64,000 nucleotides of DNA from Enterococcus sp. RIT-PI-f (GTDB lineage Bacteria > Bacillota > Bacilli > Lactobacillales > Enterococcaceae): NCBI RefSeq assembly GCF_001297065.1, contig NZ_LHOX01000012.1, positions 62,001-126,000 on the forward strand, written 5' to 3'. Positions 53,693 to 63,208 of this stretch are shown piece by piece. The notes under the pieces are model-generated. The model was given only the letters and a program-made list of their open reading frames with translations, searched no databases and was not told the DNA's origin. Every line of letters begins with the position of its first letter. Within the stretch, counting starts at the first letter, position 1. The position numbers and the translations under genes were made by a program.

Positions 53693-55888
53693 TTATTCGT
53701 TTTCGCTTAATGTAAATTTGATTGATTGTCCTGATAATTCTGTGTACGCCTCTACGCTTTGCGCCGTACAGTATCCATCCCCTTCGAAGGTGACATCGAT
53801 ATTGAGCAGACTACCAAATTTGATCAGATCTGCTTTGGACCAACCTGTGGTATCCGGCATCTCATATGAATCACTATCTGTGATCAACAAGATACGTTCA
53901 CCGGCCATCACTGTGGTGCCGCTATCTACAGACTGTGCGGTCACTGTATCGCCGTCGCCGATCACAACTGGGATCAGACCCAATTTTTGGACATCTGTTG
54001 CTGCAGACTCTGTATCTAAGTTGCGGTAATCATTGACAGTGATCGTGTCACTTGTTGTTGTCGTTTCTTCTAAAGAAGTATTTTTAAGATCCATGACCCG
54101 TTTCATCAACGGATTGGCAATTTCAGCTAAGACGGTGCTTTCATGTTTTTCCGGCAACTTGATCGTTAGATACAAAATATATTCTGGTTCTTCCGACGGA
54201 AACATCAAGACAACCGAATACAAATAATTTGATCCGCCAGATAAGTACTTGCCTGTATCCGGATCCGCTACTTGGGCTGTTCCTGTTTTGGCAGAAATAT
54301 TATAGCCAGGCAATTCATAGACGCCGTATGCACTCCCATAATTTTCACTTTCAACAACATCCCGCATGTATTCACGCACTTTGGTGGCCGCATTTTCGGT
54401 GATTGGATGCCCAACTTCTTCGGTTTGAGTGACCGTGGTATCACCGGTTTGTGTGTCAACGATTTTGCTGATAAATTGTGGTTTCAACATCGTACCATTA
54501 TTGGCTACTGACGTGAAAGCTTGCATCATTTGAAAATTGGTGACCCCGATCGCTTGTCCAAAAGAAGTCATTGCTTGACTCACTGGATTGTCTTCAGGGG
54601 TAATGCCGGTATTTTCATTGGGTAAACCAGAATAGGTGCTGCGCCCAAAGCCAAATTGTTTCAAGTATTGCTGCCAACGATCTGCCATCCGTTGCTCCAA
54701 TGTCACCATGCCGATATTACTAGACCATGACAAGGCCTGACGCATCGTCAATGTGCCTTTTTGTCCATAATCCCAGTCATTGATCGTTGCATCATAGAGT
54801 TTCAACCCATCGCTGCTTGGGGTAAATGTTTCATTTTCATTGAAGATCCCTTGATCGATCGCTGCGGCTGTCGTCAAAATTTTCATGGTGGATCCCGGTT
54901 CATAATTGTCTTCTACTAAGAGATTCTGCCAATCATTGATAGAATCCAAATCTTCTGGATTGTAGGTAGGCCGTTGCGCCATGGCAATGATCTGCCCTGT
55001 TTTGGCATCCATTAGATTCGCCGTTACGTTTTCAGGATTATTGTCTTCGTATACCGAATCCATCAATGTTTCTAAGTAACTTTGGATGCGGCTGTCAATT
55101 GTCGTATAGACATCTTTTCCGTCCACAGCTTCTTCGCTTTCAACAACTGTCCCTGGCAATGGATTTTGATTATTGTCTTTTTGATAAACGATTTTACCAT
55201 CCGTTCCAGAAAGAACGTCGTTGTAAGCAGCCTCTAAACCAGTCTTTCCTTCGAGACCGGTATCATCATCATTGGCTACCGCATAACCGATAAAGTGAGA
55301 AGAAAAAATACCATTCGGGTATAAACGAGCAGGATGACTATCAAAGTGAAAACCTGCGATTTCTTCTTTTTCCATCGCTTCTTCAATAGCTTTTTTTTGC
55401 TCTAAAGTAATGTTGTTTCCTTTACTCCCAAAAGATACACGCCATAATTGATCAGATAGTCCATTTTCTAAGCTCTCCTGAGCAGAATCTTCATCGATCC
55501 CAAGCGTATCAGAAAGAATTTTGGCTAATTTGGAAAAATTTTCTTCTTCCGCATACAGTTTCTTTTTGCCATCTACGTAGTTTTGATTCAACACAGCGTA
55601 AATTGAGTAAGAGGTAACATCTTCAGCGATCGCAATGCCGTTTCGGTCATAGATCGTTCCTCGTTTTGCCTGGATCACTTCACTGCCTTGATATAAGTTT
55701 TTGGTTTTCTCAGCCAAAGACGTACCTGCAACATCGCCAACGATCACGATATAGCTCAAACGCGTGACAAACAAAAAGAACAATCCAATACTCGTAGCAA
55801 AGAGAATAATACCTACTTTTTTGCGATTGTTCATCGTAGTTTGATTGTTCTTTTTTAAGTATTGCTTGAATTTATCTGTTAGCTTCAT
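53693..55888 (-). CDS. Class B penicillin-binding protein with PASTA domains (PBP2x type, FtsI role)
   Basis: This is the division-specific transpeptidase that cross-links septal peptidoglycan. The 731-aa protein has an N-terminal TM (about 24-44), a PBP dimerisation domain (RGTIYDRNGIAIAEDV and on), and the transpeptidase with SxxK at YEPGSTMKIL (Ser near 331), SxN at SWSSNIGM, and KTG at SAKTGTAQ (near 534). Two PASTA domains follow (about 605-731). Active-site motifs are intact. Its place after ftsL and before mraY is that of pbpX/PbpB, called pbpC in E. faecalis. Confidence 0.96.
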   Translation of the reverse strand: MKLTDKFKQYLKKNNQTTMNNRKKVGIILFATSIGLFFLFVTRLSYIVIVGDVAGTSLAEKTKNLYQGSEVIQAKRGTIYDRNGIAIAEDVTSYSIYAVLNQNYVDGKKKLYAEEENFSKLAKILSDTLGIDEDSAQESLENGLSDQLWRVSFGSKGNNITLEQKKAIEEAMEKEEIAGFHFDSHPARLYPNGIFSSHFIGYAVANDDDTGLEGKTGLEAAYNDVLSGTDGKIVYQKDNNQNPLPGTVVESEEAVDGKDVYTTIDSRIQSYLETLMDSVYEDNNPENVTANLMDAKTGQIIAMAQRPTYNPEDLDSINDWQNLLVEDNYEPGSTMKILTTAAAIDQGIFNENETFTPSSDGLKLYDATINDWDYGQKGTLTMRQALSWSSNIGMVTLEQRMADRWQQYLKQFGFGRSTYSGLPNENTGITPEDNPVSQAMTSFGQAIGVTNFQMMQAFTSVANNGTMLKPQFISKIVDTQTGDTTVTQTEEVGHPITENAATKVREYMRDVVESENYGSAYGVYELPGYNISAKTGTAQVADPDTGKYLSGGSNYLYSVVLMFPSEEPEYILYLTIKLPEKHESTVLAEIANPLMKRVMDLKNTSLEETTTTSDTITVNDYRNLDTESAATDVQKLGLIPVVIGDGDTVTAQSVDSGTTVMAGERILLITDSDSYEMPDTTGWSKADLIKFGSLLNIDVTFEGDGYCTAQSVEAYTELSGQSIKFTLSENE

Positions 55889-56308
55889 CTAATCCACTTT
55901 CCTTAAATTGCCATCATCGATGGTCAATCCTTGATCCTCAGCTATCTTCTTGATCCGATCGGTTTTAGAAAGTTCATTCTTTTCTTGTTCTAATTGTTCT
56001 GCTTCTGCTGTCTTTTCATTGATATCTGATTGGATCAATGAAATATCATGTTCAACTTGACTGATGTTGGTCCGAATGCTGATCGTTAAGATTGCTAAGG
56101 TGATCACAGCCAAAACAACAAAGGCAGCAATTAATTTTTCCAACGCAGAAATACTTTTTAACCGACGTTGCGGAGATGCTGGGATGCGAATCACTTCAGG
56201 ACGCTGTGGGTCTTGGGGAAGTTTTTCAGCTATATGTTCAGTTTCTTCATTGAATGCACGTTCTTGAGACTCTGTGAATTCATAGTCATGGACTTTTAAT
56301 TCTGCCAT
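55889..56308 (-). CDS. ftsL: Cell division protein FtsL
   Basis: This 139-aa single-pass protein has a cytoplasmic N-terminus (about 55 residues), one TM (LEKLIAAFVVLAVITLAILTISI, about 57-79) and an extracellular coiled coil with heptads (ISQVEHDISLIQSDINEKTAEAEQLEQEKNELSK). It forms the FtsLB(DivIC)Q complex. Sequence conservation is low in this family; identity rests on topology and on its place between rsmH and the PBP gene. It starts 5 bp after rsmH and ends just before the PBP start. Confidence 0.93.
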   Translation of the reverse strand: MAELKVHDYEFTESQERAFNEETEHIAEKLPQDPQRPEVIRIPASPQRRLKSISALEKLIAAFVVLAVITLAILTISIRTNISQVEHDISLIQSDINEKTAEAEQLEQEKNELSKTDRIKKIAEDQGLTIDDGNLRKVD

Positions 56309-56313
56309 AGCTG

Positions 56314-57273
56314 CTACCCTTCGCTTTCCTTCGTTTTTTCCGCAATTCGCAGTTTCGCACTGCGTGAGCGATTGTTTTCCTCTACTTCTTCTTCAGAAGG
56401 TAAAATTGGTTTTCTAGTCACCAACTTCAAAGTTGGTTGAAATTCTTCTGGGATGATTGGCAATCCCGGTGGCATATCTTTGGGACTGCTATACTCCTTG
56501 AACATTGATTTAACGATGCGATCTTCTAATGAATGGAACGTAATGACACTAATGCGTCCATTTTTCGCCAAGCAATCAATGGCTTGTTCCAGTGACGCTT
56601 CGATCACACCTAATTCATCATTGACAGCAATGCGGATTGCTTGGAAAACCCGCTTCGCAGGATGTCCGCCTTTTCTCCGAGCTGGTGCCGGGATCGCTGT
56701 TTTAATGATTTCGACCAATTCACCCGTCGTTTCGATTGGACGTACAGCACGTACGCGCTCAATCTCACGGGCAATTTGTTTCGAAAATTTTTCTTCGCCA
56801 TATCGGAAAAATATTTTGACCAATTGGTGGTACTCAAAGTGATTTACAACATCATAAGCACTGAATGGCGCAGATTGATCCATACGCATATCTAGCGGGG
56901 CGTCTTGGTGGTAACTAAAGCCGCGTTCAGCTTCATCCAATTGCGGTGAAGAAACGCCTAAGTCATATAAAATCCCATCGACTTTGGTAATCCCTTGCGC
57001 TGCAAGTGCGTCATGCAAATAACGAAAATTACTTTTGATAAACGTCACCATGTTTTTTTCTATATAAGGTGCCAAACGAACTTTGGCATGATCGATTGCT
57101 TTTTGATCTTGATCAAAGGCATATAAATGACCTTTCTCGGACAACTGCGATAAGAGATATTCACTATGGCCAGCTCCACCTAATGTACAATCCACATAGA
57201 TGCCATCCGGACGTATATTCAGCCCATCGACTGTTTCTTGAAGCATCACGGTGTAGTGTTTGAAATCTGCCAT
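56314..57273 (-). CDS. rsmH: 16S rRNA (cytosine1402-N4)-methyltransferase RsmH
   Basis: This SAM-dependent enzyme (MraW) methylates C1402 in the ribosomal P site. The 319-aa protein has [13 protein letters not shown], the SAM loop [46 protein letters not shown], and [17 protein letters not shown]. Length is normal. It is the second gene of the dcw cluster, 15 bp after mraZ. Confidence 0.98.
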   Translation of the reverse strand: MADFKHYTVMLQETVDGLNIRPDGIYVDCTLGGAGHSEYLLSQLSEKGHLYAFDQDQKAIDHAKVRLAPYIEKNMVTFIKSNFRYLHDALAAQGITKVDGILYDLGVSSPQLDEAERGFSYHQDAPLDMRMDQSAPFSAYDVVNHFEYHQLVKIFFRYGEEKFSKQIAREIERVRAVRPIETTGELVEIIKTAIPAPARRKGGHPAKRVFQAIRIAVNDELGVIEASLEQAIDCLAKNGRISVITFHSLEDRIVKSMFKEYSSPKDMPPGLPIIPEEFQPTLKLVTRKPILPSEEEVEENNRSRSAKLRIAEKTKESEG

Positions 57274-57288
57274 TTACTTTTCCTCTTC

Positions 57289-57720
57289 CTATAAGCCAAA
57301 ATCAATCATCGTTTCAGCAATTTCATCAAAATTTTCTTCCGCTTCAACGGTAAATGCTTGCCAACGTGCTTCATCCCAGATTTCAATTCGATTCGATACA
57401 CCAATGATCACACAGCTTTTTGTCAATGCAGCATGCGTTCTTAGTGCAACGGGAATATTGATTCGGCCTTGTTTATCTACTTCACATTCAGTAGCGGCTG
57501 AATAAAAAAAGCGGACGAATGTTCGTGCATCTTTTTTTGCAAGCGGCATTTCGTTCAATTTCTCTTCAAGTGTTTCCCATTCTGACAAAGGATAGCCAAA
57601 TAAACAGCCATCTAATCCTCTTGTCACAATAAATTTTTCTCCAAGTTTTTCACGGAGTTTTGAAGGGACGATCAGTCGGCCTTTTGTATCGATAGCATGT
57701 TGATATTCACCCATAAACAT
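57289..57720 (-). CDS. mraZ: Transcriptional regulator MraZ
   Basis: This AbrB-like DNA-binding protein assembles into rings and controls its own dcw operon. The 143-aa product has two MraZ repeats ([27 protein letters not shown], and the later [18 protein letters not shown]), each with the DxKGR signature. The ATG at 57720 gives the family's standard start and length; GGGGG lies 9 nt before it, and a TTG two codons upstream is less likely. Five GTGG-type elements at 10-bp intervals lie just upstream. Confidence 0.97.
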   Translation of the reverse strand: MFMGEYQHAIDTKGRLIVPSKLREKLGEKFIVTRGLDGCLFGYPLSEWETLEEKLNEMPLAKKDARTFVRFFYSAATECEVDKQGRINIPVALRTHAALTKSCVIIGVSNRIEIWDEARWQAFTVEAEENFDEIAETMIDFGL

Positions 57721-57739
57721 CGACAAAAACCCCCAATCT

Positions 57740-57792
57740 CCACTTGATATTCACAGTCTACCACAATCCCCCACTTTCTACCACAAATTATA
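57740..57792 (-). promoter_or_regulatory. mraZ promoter with 10-bp-phased GTGG repeats
   Basis: The minus-strand -10 TATAAT is at 57787-57792. GTGG occurs at plus-strand 57740-57743, 57761-57764, 57771-57774 and 57781-57784, with a degenerate GTGA at 57751-57754: five elements spaced 10-11 bp, directly downstream of the -10. This is the pattern of MraZ binding sites in other bacteria. Confidence 0.72.
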
Positions 57793-57916
57793 TGAAATTT
57801 GGAAGGGAAGTTCTTTGACTATTCTTTACCAAATGGACAATTGCGGGTATAACGACTTTTTATCGTCTTTAAAAAAACTTTAAGTACTTCGTAGCGGCCG
57901 GTTGATCGTTTGTCGC

Positions 57917-58285
57917 TTATAGATAGCCAATTAGATTAAACATGACCAACACCACATGAAAAACGATCGTGAACAAAAAGATACTGCGCCAATACATCTT
58001 GCCATAGCGCCCGTAATCTATCTCTTGATAGTAGTATGCCTGAAAAACTGCTAACAATATCCCTAACAGTAATATTGACAACAGGTAGTAAAGGGTGATG
58101 GCTTGATCAAATGTATGAATAGATAGTTGATGGATGCCAATAATCAAAAAAGGTACTGCGATATCTGGCGCTTTAAGATGAAATCGATCCTTTAAGGAAA
58201 ACACCAACACCAAAAAGCGGCAAGCAAGATAGACGATAACTGGATAAATATACCAAAACAAAACGACTGGATTAAACGTTGACAT
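57917..58285 (-). CDS. DUF3397 family membrane protein
   Basis: This 122-aa protein has four hydrophobic helices (about residues 7-28, 40-56, 62-84, 100-120) matching the DUF3397 family, a firmicute membrane protein often just upstream of mraZ. No function is known. The ATG at 58285 follows GAGAGGG 8 nt upstream; a longer frame by 7 codons is unsupported. It is the gene preceding mraZ on the same strand, with about 200 bp between. Confidence 0.88.
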   Translation of the reverse strand: MSTFNPVVLFWYIYPVIVYLACRFLVLVFSLKDRFHLKAPDIAVPFLIIGIHQLSIHTFDQAITLYYLLSILLLGILLAVFQAYYYQEIDYGRYGKMYWRSIFLFTIVFHVVLVMFNLIGYL

Positions 58286-58610
58286 ACAAAAAACCCTCTC
58301 TAACAACTAGTGTCACTATACTTGATTTACTTTACAACCTTATTTCAGTTTCGTTAAAAATAGATGGACAAATAAGTCAGACAGCACATCATCTCACTTT
58401 TGTCCCAAAAAAGGCGATCGATCAGCTGAATAAGGAGTTTTCATCTTATATTAAAGCAGAAGGAAAGCACTTCAACAAGCCTATCTTCTGATTCTTCCTT
58501 TAATTTTGCTATTTGGTTGTTTTTTTATTAATTTCTGCCGCCTTTACCTTGAGTTATCCGCAGAATGAAGGTAAACTGTCACTAGAATAACTCTTGAAGG
58601 TGGATTTAAG
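58286..58610. other. Intergenic region without a confirmed gene
   Basis: This 325-bp gap lies between the divergent DUF3397 and DUF4044 genes and must hold both promoters. TATAGT near 58314-58319 on the minus strand is a possible -10 for DUF3397. On the plus strand a 70-codon frame (58279-58491) and a short hydrophobic frame (about 58515-58590) exist, but neither has a ribosome site. I see no strong hairpin. Confidence 0.5.
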
Positions 58611-58730
58611 ATGAACGAAAAAAAACCAAAAAGCACATTTGCCAAAGTTACACAGGTAGTCATTTGGACCATGCTGATTCTTACAGTAGGCTCAATTTTC
58701 TTAGCCGCATACACAAGTATCATGGGATAA
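58611..58730 (+). CDS. DUF4044 small membrane protein
   Basis: This 39-aa microprotein (MNEKKPKSTFAKVTQVVIWT, then MLILTVGSIFLAAYTSIMG) has a basic N-terminus and one membrane helix (about residues 14-36). The pattern fits the DUF4044 family of firmicute single-helix proteins found near the mraZ end of the dcw cluster. GAAGGTGG lies 8 nt before the ATG, and a perfect terminator begins right after the stop. Function is unknown. Confidence 0.85.
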   Translation: MNEKKPKSTFAKVTQVVIWTMLILTVGSIFLAAYTSIMG

Positions 58731-58767
58731 AAAAACTTTCACAGTGCACTGCACTGTGAAAGTTTTT
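58731..58767. terminator. Bidirectional terminator between DUF4044 and cls genes
   Basis: An 18-bp perfect inverted repeat (58731-58748 with 58750-58767) has A-run and T-run ends, between convergent genes. It abuts the cls stop codon. Confidence 0.9.
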
Positions 58768-60213
58768 TTATAATAAAGGCGAGATCAGCCGAGCCAATCC
58801 TTCTTTGATTTTGATCATGACAGCGCGTTGCTGGTAGCCTTCGATCGTTAATGCTTTCGCGTCCGCTGAATCACGTAAAAAAGCATCCCTTGCCTGCGCA
58901 GCCGTTTCTACATCATAAATGATCGTGTTGACCTCAAAGTCTAATCGAAAGGACCGGACATCGATATTAGCAGAACCAATCGATACCACGCCACTATCGA
59001 TGATCATGGTTTTGGCGTGCATAAAGCCTTTTTCATAGGTTTCGATCACAGCCCCAAACTGCAACAGCTCTGCCGCAAATGAATAAGTCGCCCAATATAC
59101 AAAGGGATGATCTGGTTTATTGGGGATTTGGATATGCACTTTGACCCCTGATATCAAAGCCAATTTCAACGCATTATGGATCGATTCATCCGGAATATAA
59201 TAAGGCGTTTGGATCAGGATCTCTTTTTTCGCCAGATTGATCATTTTCAAATAGGTCATTTTGATTTCTTCACGTTCTGTATCGGGTCCACTGGTTACTA
59301 CTTGCGCTGCAACTGTGCCTGTGGTGTGGATGGTTGGAAATAGTGCTTCGTCATATTTGATTTCCAGCTTATGTTGCGAATTCCAATCCATTAAAAAGCG
59401 ATTCTGTAATGAATACACAGCAGGACCTACAATACGCAAATGATTGTCCCGCCAATAACCGAACTTTTCAACTTCACCTAGATACTCATCCCCTACATTA
59501 AATCCGCCTGTATAACCAATTCGACCATCAATAACAACGATTTTACGATGATTGCGATAGTTGATCCTCGGATTGACATAAGGAACAAACAACGGGAAAA
59601 AGAACGATACTTGACCGCCATGCAGACGCAGTTCTTCGAAAAATTTCAATGAAACACGAGAACTGCCCCATGCATCCAATAAGACCCGCACCTTGGCGCC
59701 GCGTTTAGCTGCCCTCACTAAAGCTTGATTGATCAAACCCCCTAAAGCATCACTACGATAGATATAGTACTCCATGTGGATATGCGCTTCGGCTTGATCG
59801 ATATCCGCAATCAATGCATCAAACTTCACCTTGCCATCGGTGTATAGCGTCAATTGATTGCTTGTGGTATACAATGATTGCCCAAAAACCGTCAACAAAT
59901 AGACCAATTGCTTGACCTCAACTTGATCAGTCGGCGGATGGGGAAAGAGTTGTCTTTTGAGGGCTTGCTTCTGCTCCGCTAACTCAACATTCAAGCCGAC
60001 ATTGGCCTGCGTCCGCATATCAAAAATCTTTTCTTTAGAAATCCCCTTCCCAAGAAAGATATATAGAACAAAACCGACGATCGGCACAAATAACAAGACC
60101 AAAAGCCACGCCCATGTCTGCGCCGTTTGTTTGCGTTCTCTGAAAATAATAATGGCTGATAACAATAAATTGACGACAAAAAGAATCGTTACGAGATTAT
60201 CCATATCAAACAT
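58768..60213 (-). CDS. cls: Cardiolipin synthase
   Basis: This membrane phospholipase-D family enzyme condenses two phosphatidylglycerols into cardiolipin. The 481-aa protein has two N-terminal helices (about 5-22 and 32-52), then two HKD catalytic motifs: NHRKIVVIDGRIGYTGGFN (near 222) and HAKTMIIDSGVVSIGSAN (near 400). Both are intact. The start at 60213 is set by GGAGGTGGCC; upstream codons lack a site. It is monocistronic. Family members include daptomycin-related mutation targets in enterococci; nothing here indicates a mutation. Confidence 0.96.
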   Translation of the reverse strand: MFDMDNLVTILFVVNLLLSAIIIFRERKQTAQTWAWLLVLLFVPIVGFVLYIFLGKGISKEKIFDMRTQANVGLNVELAEQKQALKRQLFPHPPTDQVEVKQLVYLLTVFGQSLYTTSNQLTLYTDGKVKFDALIADIDQAEAHIHMEYYIYRSDALGGLINQALVRAAKRGAKVRVLLDAWGSSRVSLKFFEELRLHGGQVSFFFPLFVPYVNPRINYRNHRKIVVIDGRIGYTGGFNVGDEYLGEVEKFGYWRDNHLRIVGPAVYSLQNRFLMDWNSQHKLEIKYDEALFPTIHTTGTVAAQVVTSGPDTEREEIKMTYLKMINLAKKEILIQTPYYIPDESIHNALKLALISGVKVHIQIPNKPDHPFVYWATYSFAAELLQFGAVIETYEKGFMHAKTMIIDSGVVSIGSANIDVRSFRLDFEVNTIIYDVETAAQARDAFLRDSADAKALTIEGYQQRAVMIKIKEGLARLISPLL

Positions 60214-60305
60214 ACGGCCACCTCCACTCCTTACTCTCAACAAGCATATCGAAGACAGCGCTTAATGTAAAGCAGCACTTCACACAAATAGTTCCGTTCA
60301 CAAAA

Positions 60306-60331
60306 AAAGCCGATTCATCAGAATCAGCTTT
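60306..60331 (-). terminator. Terminator of ftsEX
   Basis: AAAGCCGATTC pairs with GAATCAGCTTT (one mismatch, 4-nt loop), then TTTTTTTG on the minus strand, directly after the ftsX stop. Confidence 0.8.
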
Positions 60332-60338
60332 CTTTCCA

Positions 60339-61223
60339 TTATACTTTTAAGAAACGACGCATCGATAAGACTGACCCTAATGAACCAATCACAATACCGA
60401 TCAACGCCATGATGCCGCAAACTTGCAGCAAGAACAAATGAGGTGCGATCAAACTATAATTGGATCGCAGCAAAGAAGGATTAACCAATGCATAGACTTG
60501 GTGATAACCAAAATACATGATTGCAATCGGAACGATTGATCCTAATAGACCAATCCATCCACCTTCTAAGAAAAACGGCCAACGAATATAGCCATTTTTG
60601 GCCCCTACTAGACGCATGATCTGGATTTCTCTTTGTCGCGACATGATCGTGATCCGAATCGTATTCGAAATCAAGAACATTGCCACAAAGATCAAGAGCA
60701 CTGCTGCTGCCAATCCCCACGTCCGTACAGCTGCCGATAGTGAAAAGATCCTATCTGAAGAGTCACCACCATAGTCTGCTTTAAAGACGTTGGCTAAATC
60801 TCCCGCTTGATCTGCAATATCTTTGGTATACTCAGGATCGGTTGCACTAACAACATAGACATTGTATAAAGGATTACTATCCCCTTCAAATAAGTTCCAT
60901 GAGTCACCCATAGCATCTTGGATTTTCTTCAACTCGTCGTCACGACTAGAAAATTGAACATCTGATACATTCGGCAGATCTTTCAATTGTTGTTCAAGGG
61001 CATCCATGTCCTCTTGTTCCGTGCCAATATCAACAAAGACGGAAACATCGACGTTCTCACGGATATCCTCTGCTAATTTCGTGGCATTTAAGATGACACC
61101 TAAGAAAATGCCGACCAACGTCAATGTGATCGTTACCGCACTTAATGACGCGATGGTCATCCAACCATTACGTTTTAAACTTTTGATACTCTCAAGGAGA
61201 TGACGGAAAAACGTTCTAATCAT
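60339..61223 (-). CDS. ftsX: Cell division ABC permease-like protein FtsX
   Basis: FtsX, with the ATPase FtsE, activates peptidoglycan hydrolases outside the membrane. The 294-aa protein has a first TM (about 22-44), an extracellular domain (about 46-165; VSVFVDIGTEQEDMDALEQQL), and three further TMs in the C-terminal MacB-like half (RQREIQIMRLVGAKNGYIRWPFFLEG). The start MIRTFFRHLLESIKSL at 61223 fits the family and overlaps ftsE by 8 bp; an ATG three codons earlier is possible. Confidence 0.97.
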   Translation of the reverse strand: MIRTFFRHLLESIKSLKRNGWMTIASLSAVTITLTLVGIFLGVILNATKLAEDIRENVDVSVFVDIGTEQEDMDALEQQLKDLPNVSDVQFSSRDDELKKIQDAMGDSWNLFEGDSNPLYNVYVVSATDPEYTKDIADQAGDLANVFKADYGGDSSDRIFSLSAAVRTWGLAAAVLLIFVAMFLISNTIRITIMSRQREIQIMRLVGAKNGYIRWPFFLEGGWIGLLGSIVPIAIMYFGYHQVYALVNPSLLRSNYSLIAPHLFLLQVCGIMALIGIVIGSLGSVLSMRRFLKV

Positions 61224-61902
61224 CGTAGCCATATTCTCCTTCCGCTTGGTCGCGAATAATGCGGCCATTTTCGATTGCGATCACGCGATGGCGGATCGTA
61301 TTGACGATCGTACTGTTGTGTGTTGCCATGACAACAGTCGTCCCTTGTGCGTTGATCCGATCCAACAGTTTCATGATTTCCCATGAATTTTCTGGATCCA
61401 AATTCCCCGTAGGTTCATCTGCGATCAATACTTTGGGGGTATTGACGATAGCACGAGCAATCGATACCCGTTGTTGTTCTCCCCCTGATAGTTCACTCGG
61501 GAAAACGCGTACTTTGTGTTTCAATCCCACTAAATCAAGGACTTCCATCACCCGTTTTTTAACATCTCGGGGTTTGCGCCCGATGACTTGCATCGCATAA
61601 GCAACATTTTCAAACACTGTTTTGCGCGGCAATAGTTTATAATCCTGGAAGACGACACCGATTTCTCTTCGCATCAATGGAATTTCACGACTTTTCATGC
61701 CGACTAAATCATAGCCCGCGACATTCAATACACCTTTGGTTGCTTTTTCTTCTCGATACATCAATTTGATAAAGGTAGATTTACCTGCCCCAGAAGGGCC
61801 AACAACGTAAACAAATTCCCCTTGATCAATTGAGATCGACAGGTTGCGGATAGCAGTCGTACCATTAGAGTACTTCTTCATTATGTCTTTCATTTCAATC
61901 AT
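61216..61902 (-). CDS. ftsE: Cell division ATP-binding protein FtsE
   Basis: This 228-aa ABC ATPase is the partner of FtsX. It has Walker A GPSGAGKSTFIKLM (about 35-48), the Q-loop FQDYKLLP, the signature LSGGEQQRVSIARA, Walker B VLIADEPTGNLDPEN and the switch His in ATHN. The start at 61902 follows GGAGAGAT; upstream codons are unsupported. A possible extended -10 (TGCTATAAT) is at 61942-61950. Confidence 0.98.
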   Translation of the reverse strand: MIEMKDIMKKYSNGTTAIRNLSISIDQGEFVYVVGPSGAGKSTFIKLMYREEKATKGVLNVAGYDLVGMKSREIPLMRREIGVVFQDYKLLPRKTVFENVAYAMQVIGRKPRDVKKRVMEVLDLVGLKHKVRVFPSELSGGEQQRVSIARAIVNTPKVLIADEPTGNLDPENSWEIMKLLDRINAQGTTVVMATHNSTIVNTIRHRVIAIENGRIIRDQAEGEYGYDD

Positions 61903-61941
61903 ACAGCTATCTCTCCATCTCAAAAATTTTCATACTGGCTT

Positions 61942-61950
61942 ATTATAGCA
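61942..61950 (-). promoter_or_regulatory. Probable extended -10 promoter of ftsEX
   Basis: TGCTATAAT on the minus strand is 40 bp upstream of the ftsE start. It has a perfect -10 and TGn extension, but no convincing -35. Confidence 0.5.
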
Positions 61951-62017
61951 TGAATATATTGCACGTTGCTTGCAACAGATTACAATTGTGTGTCAATCTG
62001 TTTAAGTGCATACATGG

Positions 62018-63125
62018 TTATTTTTGGTTTAGTTTTAGCTTCAAAAAGGCATCGATAAATCCATCTAAGTCGCCATCCATCACAGCTTGCACATTTCCTG
62101 TTTCAAAGTTGGTGCGATGGTCTTTGACCATTGAATACGGATGGAAGACATAAGAACGGATCTGAGAACCCCAGCCGATCTCCATTTGCTCGCCTCTAAG
62201 TGCAGCAGCTTCTTGCTCTTTTTTCTCAACTTCTAATTGGTATAATTTGGCTTTCAACATCCCCATTGCTTGTTCTCGGTTTTTTAATTGTGAGCGTTGC
62301 GCCTGACTTGCCACAACCGTACCAGTAGGAATATGCGTGATTCGAACGGCCGATTCCGTTTTGTTGATATGTTGTCCACCAGCGCCACTCGCTCGGTACG
62401 TATCGATCTTCAAATCATCAGAATTGATCTCCACATCGATATTCCCATCTAATTCAGGCATGACATCAACTGAACAAAAAGAGGTATGGCGACGTTTTGC
62501 CGAATCAAAAGGTGAGATTCGCACCAATCGATGAACACCTTTTTCTGATTTTAAATAACCATATGCATTGTGCCCCTTGATCAGCAAAGTCACACTTTTG
62601 ATCCCTGCTTCATCTCCTGCTTGATAGTCCAATGTTTCAACCGTATAGCCATGTTGTTCGCAAAATCGCGTATACATGCGTAATAGCATGCTGCCCCAGT
62701 CCTGTGATTCAGTACCACCCGCTCCTGGATGCAATTCAATGATGGCATTGTTACGGTCATAAGGCTCATCCAAAAGCATCGCCAATTCGTACGTCGCCAT
62801 TTTGTCATTCAACTTGTGCATGCGCTCAGATAATTCATCTTCCATCTCTGCATCCGGTTCTTCTTGGATCATTTCCAGCATGACCTCTAATTCTTCTAAT
62901 TCTTCGGCTAGCTGATTGAATTGATCATAGGTTTCTTTATTGGCATTATTGGCATTGATGACTGTTTGAGCATGCTCAGCGTTGTCCCAAAAGGTTGGAT
63001 CTGCCATCTGATGTTCTGCTTCAGCGATAGCTTCTTCTAATTGATCTAAGTCAAAGAGACCCCCTAAAACTATTTATTTTTTCTTGCATCTCATTTAATT
63101 GATTTCGAATCTCTGCGATTTCCAT
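62018..63125 (-). CDS. prfB: Peptide chain release factor 2 (programmed +1 frameshift)
   Basis: RF2 releases peptides at UGA and UAA stops. Translation starts at the ATG at 63123-63125 (AAGAAGGAA upstream), runs 24 codons ([20 protein letters not shown] and RGSL) to an in-frame TGA at 63051-63053, and continues after a +1 shift at CTT-TGA-C through GAC (63050-63052) to 62018. The total is 368 aa. The frame is therefore join(62018..63052, 63054..63125) on the minus strand. The RF2 discriminator [14 protein letters not shown] and the catalytic [16 protein letters not shown] are intact. It lies between secA and ftsE. Confidence 0.97.
63050..63066 (-). promoter_or_regulatory. prfB autoregulatory frameshift site
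   Basis: On the minus strand AGGGGG is followed by TCT-CTT-TGA-C: an SD-like element 3 nt before the slippery CTT and a weak TGA-C stop. It senses RF2 level in the way known for most bacteria. Confidence 0.95.
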
Positions 63126-63161
63126 TGATATTCCTTCTTTCTATAGGTATGGATACGGAAA

Positions 63162-63194
63162 AGTAGGCTGGACATCATTTCCTGCCAGCCTACT
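63162..63194 (-). terminator. Possible terminator or attenuator after secA
   Basis: AGTAGGCTGG / CCAGCCTACT is a perfect 10-bp stem with a 13-nt loop. The T-tract on the minus strand is short (TTTTCC), so it may allow read-through into prfB. Confidence 0.65.
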
Positions 63195-63208
63195 CCACCT
63201 TCACATTC

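Noticed and set aside
53693-55888. Acquired or low-affinity PBP
   Set aside because: Position in the dcw cluster, PASTA domains and intact SxxK/SxN/KTG show the native division PBP; resistance cannot be judged from this.
58279-58491. 70-codon plus-strand frame and the short hydrophobic frame after it, possible decayed gene
   Set aside because: Neither frame has a ribosome site, the start lies in the DUF3397 ribosome site on the other strand, and I recognise no homologous motif.
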